A model generated the notes under the pieces. It was given only the letters and a program-made list of their open reading frames with translations. It was not told the DNA's origin and searched no databases. A stretch of 64,000 nucleotides of DNA from assembly GCA_020853885.1 (NCBI GenBank), contig JADYXZ010000019.1, positions 496,001 through 560,000 of the forward strand, given 5' to 3'. Source of the DNA: Bradyrhizobiaceae bacterium. Its GTDB lineage: Bacteria; Pseudomonadota; Alphaproteobacteria; Rhizobiales; Xanthobacteraceae. The position numbers were made by a program, and so were the translations under genes. Positions within the stretch are counted from its first letter, which is position 1. Each line of letters begins with the position of its first letter. Positions 14,027-20,318 of this stretch are shown in pieces.

Positions 14027-14102
14027 TGGCGCACCCTACGGGACTCGAACCCGTGTTTCCGCCGTGAAAGGGCGGCGTCCTAGACCGCTAGACGAAGGGT
14101 GC
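14027..14102 (-). tRNA. tRNA-Glu (anticodon TTC), with encoded CCA
   Basis: On the minus strand the sequence begins GCACCCTTCGTCTAGCGG, has the anticodon loop CTTTCAC in a CCGCC/GGCGG stem, a GGTTCGAGTCC T-arm and the acceptor partner AGGGTGC followed by G and CCA. Cloverleaf is complete. Its 3' end faces the integrase, marking the right junction (attR/attB-restoring end) of the integrated element. Confidence 0.95.
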
Positions 14103-14251
14103 TGGCGCGCGGCTGATATAAAGAGCTTTGGCCGGCGCGGCAAGGAAGGATCGCCGCGCGATTTTCCGGCGCCGTGTCCGGCAGCCTTCGTTTCGCCGCC
14201 AGGGCGGGCTCAACTTCCACAGTCCGTCAAGCCAAACGGGGAGAGCCATCC

Positions 14252-14506
14252 ATGCGCAATGCTTTGCTTTCAGGCATGTTCGCCGCCGCGGCGGTCGCGG
14301 CGCTTGTCGTTGCCCTGTCGGCCGCGCCGGCCGCGGCGCAGGGTCAGAAGGGCGCCAAGATGACGCCGAAGCCTGCCGGCCCCGGCTTCTGCACGGCCCA
14401 CGTCAATGCATTCAAGTGGGGCCACATGCACTGGCGCACGTCGACAGGCGCCACGATGCCGACGCTGGCGATGTGCTACGAGCCGAACTGCCCGGCCAAG
14501 TGCTGA
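14252..14506 (+). CDS. Small secreted cysteine-containing protein, 84 aa
   Basis: ATG 14252 with GGGGAGAGCC upstream. Residues 1-29 form a signal peptide (hydrophobic core AAAAVAALVVALSAAPAAA, cleavage after AQG-like). The mature 50-55 residues contain four Cys in GFCTAHVNAF, AMCYEP and NCPAKC. The last ten residues resemble the end of the next gene's product (CWEPSGVCAPKC), so the two are paralogues. Likely a disulfide-bonded periplasmic or extracellular peptide of unknown function. Confidence 0.7.
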   Translation: MRNALLSGMFAAAAVAALVVALSAAPAAAQGQKGAKMTPKPAGPGFCTAHVNAFKWGHMHWRTSTGATMPTLAMCYEPNCPAKC

Positions 14507-14649
14507 ACCACAAGCGCTGAACCAGAAGGTTGCAGACTTCGCAAGGGGAGCCGTGCATGCGCGCAGCTCCCCTGTTTCGTTCCGGCAATCTTGTCGCGCC
14601 CAACCCCCGGTATAAGATCGCGGCCTCACTCGATTGGGGGAGGCCAGTC

Positions 14650-14940
14650 ATGCGTATGGGAGTGATGGCAAAGACATTGCTGATCGCGGCGGCCTGCGCG
14701 CTTGCGATCGTCCTCTTGCCGGCCGGTTCCGAGGCCCAGCAGAAAGCGAAGAGTGCGAAGATGGCGGTGCCGCCCGGCGGCTGCGCCATCACGAGCGGCG
14801 TTCTCGAGAACATGCAAACCTGCGCCACCAAGTGCAACGAGTACCAGTGGTGCCCGGTGCAATGGTGCGTGCAGGGCAAGCTCGAACAAACCGCCTTCTC
14901 GTGCTGGGAGCCGAGCGGGGTTTGCGCCCCGAAGTGCTGA
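14650..14940 (+). CDS. Small secreted cysteine-rich protein, 96 aa (paralogue of upstream gene)
   Basis: ATG 14650 preceded by GGGGGAGGCC. Signal peptide with core LLIAAACALAIVLLPAGS, then a mature chain with eight Cys (GGCAITSG, QTCATKCNEYQWCPVQWC, FSCWEP, CAPKC). The gene at 14252 has a shorter version of the same C-terminus. Tandem small Cys-rich secreted proteins could be adhesive, toxin-like or structural; no family is recognised. Not part of the neighbouring element, since it lies right of the tRNA. Confidence 0.7.
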   Translation: MRMGVMAKTLLIAAACALAIVLLPAGSEAQQKAKSAKMAVPPGGCAITSGVLENMQTCATKCNEYQWCPVQWCVQGKLEQTAFSCWEPSGVCAPKC

Positions 14941-14953
14941 CGCGGCCTCGCCG

Positions 14954-15409
14954 CTACCAGTGACCGGTGTTCGGCATCGACTGCCACGGCTCCTGCGGCG
15001 GCAGCGCAGCGCCGCGCTGCAATAGCTCGACGGACTGATTGTCCGGCGAGCGGACGAATGCCATCTGGCCGTCGCGCGGCGGCCGGTTGATGGTGACGCC
15101 TGCCTTCATCAGCCGGTCGCAGGTGGCGTAGATGTCGTCGACCTCGAAGGCGAGGTGGCCGAAGGAGCGCGCCTCGCCGAGATTTTCCGGATCCCAGTTG
15201 TAGGTGAGCTCGAGCAGCGGGGCGGGGCGGCCTTTCTTCTGGCTCTGCGCCACCTCGGCGTCGTCGTCCGGCGCCGCCAGGAACACGAGCGTGAAGCGGC
15301 CTTTCTCGTTATCGATGCGGCGGAATTCCTGGAGGCCGAGCTTGTTGCAATAGAAATCGAGCGCCGCGTCCAGGTTGCTCACGCGCAGCATGGTATGCAG
15401 ATATCGCAT
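14954..15409 (-). CDS. gloA: Lactoylglutathione lyase (glyoxalase I)-like VOC protein, 151 aa
   Basis: Glyoxalase I isomerises the methylglyoxal-glutathione hemithioacetal to S-lactoylglutathione. The protein starts MRYLHTMLRVSNLDAALDFY and shows the expected metal ligands: His5, Glu in LLELTYNWD, His in SFGHLAFEV, Glu in SVELLQ. Two VOC beta-alpha-beta-beta-beta modules fit its length. It is slightly longer than E. coli GloA because of an insertion (AAPDDDAEVAQSQKKGR) and a C-terminal tail. ATG 15409 is chosen because homology starts there; a longer frame to 15526 adds only low-complexity sequence. Confidence 0.85.
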   Translation of the reverse strand: MRYLHTMLRVSNLDAALDFYCNKLGLQEFRRIDNEKGRFTLVFLAAPDDDAEVAQSQKKGRPAPLLELTYNWDPENLGEARSFGHLAFEVDDIYATCDRLMKAGVTINRPPRDGQMAFVRSPDNQSVELLQRGAALPPQEPWQSMPNTGHW

Positions 15410-15645
15410 TGATCCCTCATCACTCTGCGTCCGGTTGATCTTAGACGAAGCGGAAGCCCTGCCGCCACGGCCGGCCTGCGCGAACAGCACCGACGGAACC
15501 TTGAAATCCGAAGATGGGCGGCTCATCCTTTCGCGCCGGTCAGACCCGATCCGATCGGCGGGAAAGCAAGCATTCGCAATCTGATCTGGAACAATGCTGC
15601 AATGAACGGGCGAACGCGCCGCATGGCCGGCGGAGGGCTCTCCTG

Positions 15646-16407
15646 ATGCTCGCCTTGAACCGCAACGCGGCGATCGAGCGGCTGTCGGAATTGCTGGCCG
15701 AAAGCCGCCGCGGCGTTGCCTTCACGGGCGCCGGCATCTCGACGGAAAGCGGCATCCCGGATTTCCGCTCGCCCGGCGGGCTGTGGACGCAGAACCGGCC
15801 GATCCCCTTCGATGAGTTCGTCGCCAGCCGCGAAGCGCGCAACGAAGCCTGGCGCCGCAAGTTCGCGATGGAGGACAAGTTTCAGGCTGCCAAGCCCGGC
15901 CGCGGCCACCGCGCGCTTGCCCGCCTGATCGCCCGCGGCAAGCTTTCCGCGGTGATCACGCAGAACATCGACAACCTTCACCAATTATCGGGCATTCCTG
16001 ATGAAAAGGTCATCGAGTTGCACGGCAACGGCAGCTACGCGACCTGTCTCGACTGCGGCGAACGCTATGAGATCGAATGGGTGCGGGAGCGCTTCCATGG
16101 CGCGGGCGGCATCGCGCCCGATTGCGCGTCTTGCAGCGGACCGGTGAAATCGGCGACCATCTCCTTTGGTCAGGCGATGCCGGAGGGGGCGATGCGACGC
16201 GCGGAAGCGGAGTCGCTGGCCGCCGATCTCTTTCTGGCGATCGGTTCGTCGCTGGTTGTCTGGCCCGCCGCGGGATTTCCCGCGCTTGCGAAGCGCAATG
16301 GCGCGCGTCTCGCGATCATCAACCGCGAGGCGACCGAGTTCGACGGCATGGCGGATCTCGTCGTGCGCGACGACATCGGCGACGTTTTGGCGCCGTTTGT
16401 CGGCTGA
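15646..16407 (+). CDS. Sir2-family NAD-dependent protein deacylase, 253 aa
   Basis: Sirtuin that removes acyl groups from lysines using NAD. Visible motifs: GAGISTESGIPDFRSPGGLW (about residues 26-46), TQNIDNLHQLSG, catalytic His126 in ELHGNGSYATC, zinc ligands CLDC and CASC, then ISFGQAMPE and AIGSSLVVWPAAGF. Length and motif spacing are those of bacterial class III/U sirtuins. The start at ATG 15646 follows GGAGGGCTC. It stands alone between the leftward gloA-like gene and the cold-shock gene. Confidence 0.92.
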   Translation: MLALNRNAAIERLSELLAESRRGVAFTGAGISTESGIPDFRSPGGLWTQNRPIPFDEFVASREARNEAWRRKFAMEDKFQAAKPGRGHRALARLIARGKLSAVITQNIDNLHQLSGIPDEKVIELHGNGSYATCLDCGERYEIEWVRERFHGAGGIAPDCASCSGPVKSATISFGQAMPEGAMRRAEAESLAADLFLAIGSSLVVWPAAGFPALAKRNGARLAIINREATEFDGMADLVVRDDIGDVLAPFVG

Positions 16408-16617
16408 ATGCCGCGGGGTGTGGCTTCGCGCGCTTAGTCATTGCGATATCCACGTTTTCCACGGCGAATACTGCCTTCTGTCCACCGGCGCCTATGATTT
16501 GTCTCAATTTGAACTTTGCGCACGCGAATACGATGTTTATCCTATAAGTCGAATCGGCATTCGAGTGGCGGATGCCAAGAAGCGGCGACGTAAGCGGCGT
16601 CCGTCGGGCGAGCGATT

Positions 16618-17217
16618 ATGGGGTCGGAGCGGCTGGGGCCAAAGCTCGCGTTCGGCGAGTCCGAGGCAAGAATCGAAGACCTCACCGAAGAAGCACCGGT
16701 GGGGCTCGTCGAGATCACTGGCTTCATCAAGTGGTTCGACGTTTCCAAGGGGTACGGCTTCATCGTTCCCGACAACGGCGCGCCGGACGTGCTGTTGCAC
16801 GTGACCTGCCTCCGCCGCGACGGCTTTCAGACCGCCTATGAAGGCGCGCGCGTCGTCTGCGAAGCGGTCGAACGCCCAAAGGGCCTGCAAGCCTTCCGCA
16901 TCCTGTCGATGGACGAATCGACCGCCGTGCATCCCTCGCAGATGCCGCCGGCGCGCACGCACGTGGCGGTGACGCCGACGAGCGGACTCGAGCGCGCCTG
17001 GGTGAAGTGGTTCAACCGGCTCCGCGGCTTCGGCTTCCTGACCCGCGGCGAGGGCACGCCCGACATCTTCGTGCACATGGAGACCCTGCGGCGCTTCGGC
17101 CTGACGGAACTTCGGCCGGGCCAAGCCGTGCTCGTCCGCTACGGCCCCGGCCCGAAAGGGCTGATGGCGGCCGAAATTCGGCCTGACTCCGGCGGCCATA
17201 TCCCGTCCTCGCACTGA
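16618..17217 (+). CDS. Two-domain cold-shock protein, 199 aa
   Basis: Two CspA-type OB folds that bind single-stranded RNA/DNA. First at about residues 30-95: GFIKWFDVSKGYGFIVPDNGAPDVLLH, where KGYGFI is RNP1 and DVLLH is RNP2-like. Second at about 125-190: VKWFNRLRGFGFLTRGEG and DIFVHMETLRRFG. A short linker joins them. Duplicate-domain cold-shock proteins of about 200 residues are typical of Hyphomicrobiales. The ATG at 16618 lacks an obvious ribosome site; an upstream start is possible. Confidence 0.9.
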   Translation: MGSERLGPKLAFGESEARIEDLTEEAPVGLVEITGFIKWFDVSKGYGFIVPDNGAPDVLLHVTCLRRDGFQTAYEGARVVCEAVERPKGLQAFRILSMDESTAVHPSQMPPARTHVAVTPTSGLERAWVKWFNRLRGFGFLTRGEGTPDIFVHMETLRRFGLTELRPGQAVLVRYGPGPKGLMAAEIRPDSGGHIPSSH

Positions 17218-17317
17218 CGCGCCAAAGTTCCACCGCCGAAAGTTCCCGAGAGCCGCGCTGCGCCAAGGCCATGCGCCGTATGGCGGTATTGACTTGCGGA
17301 CCTTCCAGACAATTTAA

Positions 17318-18139
17318 GTGGACATGTTCGCACCCGCGCCGCGAACGAAACTGGGGGCTGGGCGCGGCGGACGGGGTTCATTGCGCAACGGTTCTCGCCT
17401 TCACGGGATTGCGTGTGCCTGCAGCGTGGCACTGGCCGCGTTGGTTCTTGGTGCGCCCGAGTGCGCCCGGGCTGAACAGGAATATCTGCTGCTGCGGCTC
17501 GACGGCTCCTATGTGAAGTGGGGTGGCCCAAAGCTCGGCACCGGCGCCAAGGCAAGCTACGCCTTCGTGCAGGACGAGATGAAGTTCGCTGGCGCGCGCA
17601 ATTGCGGTGCGATGGTCGCGCTTGCGCCGTCGCTGCAACGGCTCGGCATCGCATCCGCCCAATTGCGTGGGGAGACGTCCGCGGCATTCGCCATGTGGGA
17701 GCAGGCGGCCAATATCAGCTTCGAGGAGATCGGCGATCCCGTGCGAGCCGATATCCTCATCGGCGCACAGGCAGAACCGCGCGGCCGCGCCTTTGCCAAT
17801 GTCGAATACGACCACGCCGGCAACGGGCCGACGCGGCAGATCGAGCAGTCGCTCATCTGCCTGAGTCCCGAACAGCCCTGGAAGATCGGCTTCGGCGGCG
17901 ACCCCACGGCTTACGATCTTCGTTACACGATCGCGCACGAGATCGGCCACGCGATCGGCCTCAACCATCCGGGGCCGCACGGTCAGCTCATGGGTTTCCA
18001 GTACCGCGAGACCTCGCGGTCGCTGCAGGCAGGCGACATCGAGGGCGCGGTCGCGCTCTACGGCAGCCGCGAGAAGGTCAAGCGCGCGGTAGTCCCGACA
18101 TCGCCGAAGGCCAAACCGGCGGAAATGGGCCTGCGCTAG
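17318..18139 (+). CDS. Secreted matrixin-like zinc metalloprotease, 273 aa
   Basis: Contains the complete metzincin signature HEIGHAIGLNHPGPHGQLM at about residues 209-227, with zinc-binding His residues, catalytic Glu and the downstream Met of the Met-turn. A signal sequence with core CSVALAALVLGAPECARA occupies residues about 32-51. Between lies FAMWEQAANISFEEIGDPVRADILI, the strand-helix typical of peptidase M10 enzymes. The start is GTG 17318 or ATG 17324. It probably acts in the periplasm or outside the cell; substrate unknown. A palindromic repeat separates it from the DUF192 gene. Confidence 0.85.
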   Translation: MDMFAPAPRTKLGAGRGGRGSLRNGSRLHGIACACSVALAALVLGAPECARAEQEYLLLRLDGSYVKWGGPKLGTGAKASYAFVQDEMKFAGARNCGAMVALAPSLQRLGIASAQLRGETSAAFAMWEQAANISFEEIGDPVRADILIGAQAEPRGRAFANVEYDHAGNGPTRQIEQSLICLSPEQPWKIGFGGDPTAYDLRYTIAHEIGHAIGLNHPGPHGQLMGFQYRETSRSLQAGDIEGAVALYGSREKVKRAVVPTSPKAKPAEMGLR

Positions 18140-18192
18140 CGCGCGCTTGTCGGGTTACGCTAGATTTGCTCTTGATCGGTCTGGATCGGAAT

Positions 18193-18265
18193 TCCGCTCG
18201 TCCCCGCGAAAGCGGGGACCCAGTGCCACGATCTCTGGATTCCCGCTTTCGCGGGAATGAGCGGA
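18193..18265. repeat. REP-like palindromic element with two inner hairpins
   Basis: Outer arms TCCGCTC (18193-18199) and GAGCGGA (18259-18265) enclose two hairpins: TCCCCGC-GAAA-GCGGGGA (18201-18218) and TTCCCGC-TTTC-GCGGGAA (18240-18257). The second is close to the reverse complement of the first. This is the form of dispersed palindromic elements known from Bradyrhizobium and relatives, probably non-autonomous and mobilised in trans. Confidence 0.8.
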
Positions 18266-18294
18266 GTGTGCAGGGACCCGCTATCGCACTCCGC

Positions 18295-18747
18295 ATGCTT
18301 ACCCGGCGAAGCCTTCTTCTCGCAGCCTTTGCGCTTGGCCTGTTCGCGGTTTCCGCCTCCGCGGCGAACCTCGAGCGCCTCGAGATCGTCACCCGGAGCG
18401 GCGTGCACGTCTTCGACGTCGAGCTCGCCGCCACCACCGAGGAGCGCAGCAAGGGACTGATGTTCCGCCGCGAGCTGCCGGCGGGGCAGGGCATGCTGTT
18501 CGATTTCAGCGGCGAAGGCCCGGTCGCCATGTGGATGAAGAACACCTATGTCTCGCTCGACATGATCTTCATCCGGGCCGACGGCCGCATCGCGCGGATC
18601 GCCGAGAACACCGAGCCGCTTTCGGAGACGACGATCCCCTCCGGCGCCCCGGTGAAGGCGGTGCTGGAGGTGGTCGCCGGCACCGCCAAGCGTCTCGGCA
18701 TTGCGCCGGGCGACCGCGTCGCGCACAGGATTTTCCGCTCGCGATAG
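18295..18747 (+). CDS. DUF192 family protein, exported, 150 aa
   Basis: Signal peptide MLTRRSLLLAAFALGLFA..ASA then the DUF192 core: VFDVELAATTEERSKGLMFR, GMLFDF, VAMWMKNTYVSLDMIFI, VLEVVAGTAKRLGI and GD. The family occurs widely as a single small exported domain of unproven function. The upstream frame is open for several hundred codons but the true start follows the palindromic repeat. No operon partner. Confidence 0.9.
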   Translation: MLTRRSLLLAAFALGLFAVSASAANLERLEIVTRSGVHVFDVELAATTEERSKGLMFRRELPAGQGMLFDFSGEGPVAMWMKNTYVSLDMIFIRADGRIARIAENTEPLSETTIPSGAPVKAVLEVVAGTAKRLGIAPGDRVAHRIFRSR

Positions 18748-18861
18748 GCCGGAAATCGCGCGCCGCATTGCGCGGTCACGGTCGTAGAGTATGCTTCGCC
18801 GCCGCCGAGGAATCCCGGCGCAGGGCCGGGCCGAACCGTGTCGGCGAATTGTGGGGGCACC

Positions 18862-19128
18862 ATGAAGAGGTTTGCGGCGATTGCGTTGGCCGGGGGTTTT
18901 GTCCTGTCCGCGTTCAGCAGTCCGGCGTCGGCGCAAGGGGTGAGCGCGGTCGGCCTGATCTTCCACTCGTCGGTCGTCGGCTACTGCGAAGGCCGCGAGC
19001 TGACGCAGGAGGAGGCGGCAAAGACCGCCATCGGCTTCAGCGACATGTGGAAGGCGATGCGCGATTGCCAGGAGAACCGCGCCAAGCGTCAGGCAGCCCA
19101 GGCCGCGCAAGCCGCGAAGAAGAAATAG
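18862..19128 (+). CDS. Small exported protein, 88 aa
   Basis: ATG 18862 after GTGGGGGCACC; an in-frame GTG at 18838 is possible. Signal peptide core [21 protein letters not shown]. The mature chain has two Cys (YCEGRELT and DCQENR) and ends in an Ala/Lys tail ([12 protein letters not shown]). Probable periplasmic protein; no family recognised. Confidence 0.65.
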   Translation: MKRFAAIALAGGFVLSAFSSPASAQGVSAVGLIFHSSVVGYCEGRELTQEEAAKTAIGFSDMWKAMRDCQENRAKRQAAQAAQAAKKK

Positions 19129-19253
19129 CGCTTTTCTCCGGAAATGGGGGCCCTGCGCCGCATGCTGCGGCGCGGCCCCGTGCTTGCCGGCCCCTATCGT
19201 GCATGGTAGCGAAATCGCAATCCGGGCCCGATATCCAGGGCCTCGGGGCGCGG

Positions 19254-19330
19254 CGGGGTGTAGCGCAGCCCGGTAGCGCATCTGCTTTGGGAGCAGAGGG
19301 TCGCAGGTTCAAATCCTGCCGCCCCGACCA
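19254..19330 (+). tRNA. tRNA-Pro (anticodon TGG), with encoded CCA
   Basis: CGGGGTG acceptor, D-arm GCGCAGCCCGGTAGCGC, anticodon loop TTTGGGA in TCTGC/GCAGA, T-arm GGTTCAAATCC, acceptor partner CGCCCCG, A, CCA. Full cloverleaf. Confidence 0.95.
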
Positions 19331-19346
19331 TCCGCCCTCGAGGAAG

Positions 19347-19376
19347 ACAATACGGACGCACACAATACGGACGCAC
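19347..19376 (+). repeat. 15-bp tandem duplication directly before a start codon
   Basis: Unit ACAATACGGACGCAC occurs at 19347-19361 and again at 19362-19376, immediately followed by ATG 19377. The purine-rich AGGAAG (19341-19346) that could serve as a ribosome site is thereby pushed 30 bases from the ATG. Confidence 0.9.
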
Positions 19377-19682
19377 ATGGCCGCACGCATCTACAAACCA
19401 GCCCGCACCGCGATGCAGTCGGGCCAGGCGAAGACGAAGGAATGGCTGCTCGTCTATGAGCCGGAGGCGCCGCGTCGGGTCGAGCCGCTGATGGGCTGGA
19501 CCTCCTCGTCCGACATGAAGCAGCAGCTCCGGCTCCGCTTTGACACCAAGGAAGAGGCGGTGGCTTATTGCGAGCGCCACGGCATTCCATACCGCGTGTA
19601 CGAGCCGAAAGAGCCCGCGCGCCGCAAGATCGCCTACGCCGACAATTTCAGCTTCAGACGCATCGGCCAGTGGACGCACTGA
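19377..19682 (+). CDS. NDUFS4-like complex I accessory subunit (ETC complex I conserved region), 101 aa
   Basis: Matches the small alphaproteobacterial relatives of mitochondrial NDUFS4, an accessory subunit that stabilises NADH dehydrogenase. Characteristic pieces are [21 protein letters not shown], the [10 protein letters not shown] segment, [20 protein letters not shown] and the C-terminal [15 protein letters not shown]. It is separated from the main nuo operon, as is usual. A 15-bp tandem duplication sits between its likely ribosome site and ATG, and tRNA-Pro is upstream. Confidence 0.9.
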   Translation: MAARIYKPARTAMQSGQAKTKEWLLVYEPEAPRRVEPLMGWTSSSDMKQQLRLRFDTKEEAVAYCERHGIPYRVYEPKEPARRKIAYADNFSFRRIGQWTH

Positions 19683-19805
19683 TCTTTTTTGCATCCCGGC
19701 ATCAATGCATCGCAATGCACAGCCGGGCGCAAACGTCTCCATTGTGCCCGTAACAGCGCCGGACTAAGCTGACTTCACTCTCGCCTCTGTCGTCAGAGGG
19801 GAGTC

Positions 19806-20318
19806 ATGCTGAAGCTCTTTCGAGGCCGATTGCGACGAAGGGCAGACCGCACGCTTGCCGCTTGGCGCGGCCGTGATCGGGGCAGAAGGTGGTGCGCGCT
19901 ATCGGTCTGCGCGCTGTTCCTGGTCTCCTCGGCAGTTCCGGCGCGTGCAGCCGATCCGCAGCCGGGGCTTTGGCAAATCTCCTCCAAGAGTGAACGCGGC
20001 AACGTTACGGTCGGCGAGCGTTCCGCGACTTCCTGCCTGACGCCCGAGCAGGCGAAAGAGCTGACCCAGCCGTCTGTCGATCCCGCCCTCGATGCCAGGA
20101 ACGAATGCAAGGTCGTCGATAGTCGCCGCACGCGCGACGGATTGATTTCGCACATCCAATGTTCGGGCGCGGTGCCGGTCGAGTCGAAAACGGAATATGT
20201 CTTCAACAGCGCCGACCGCTACAGCGCCGTCATGACCACGACATTGACGGTCGTGCGCAAGTCGCTGACCTCGACGTTGCGGATTGAGGCACAGCGCATC
20301 GGCGACTGCCCGCGATGA
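19806..20318 (+). CDS. DUF3617-type exported protein, 170 aa
   Basis: Long basic N-terminus then a signal-like core (CALSVCALFLVSSAVPARA) at about residues 30-48. The mature part has PQPGLWQISSKSER, ATSCLTPEQAKEL, NECKVVDSRR and HIQCSGAVP, the features of DUF3617 periplasmic proteins. RBS AGGGGAG lies before ATG 19806. It is ATGA-coupled to the 671-residue cysteine-repeat protein at 20315, so the two are likely made and act together. Confidence 0.75.
   Translation: MLKLFRGRLRRRADRTLAAWRGRDRGRRWCALSVCALFLVSSAVPARAADPQPGLWQISSKSERGNVTVGERSATSCLTPEQAKELTQPSVDPALDARNECKVVDSRRTRDGLISHIQCSGAVPVESKTEYVFNSADRYSAVMTTTLTVVRKSLTSTLRIEAQRIGDCPR

Noticed and set aside
17518-18294. Extension of the DUF192 frame upstream through the matrixin gene
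   Set aside because: It runs out of phase through a clear metalloprotease gene and the palindromic repeat; the signal peptide start at 18295 is natural.
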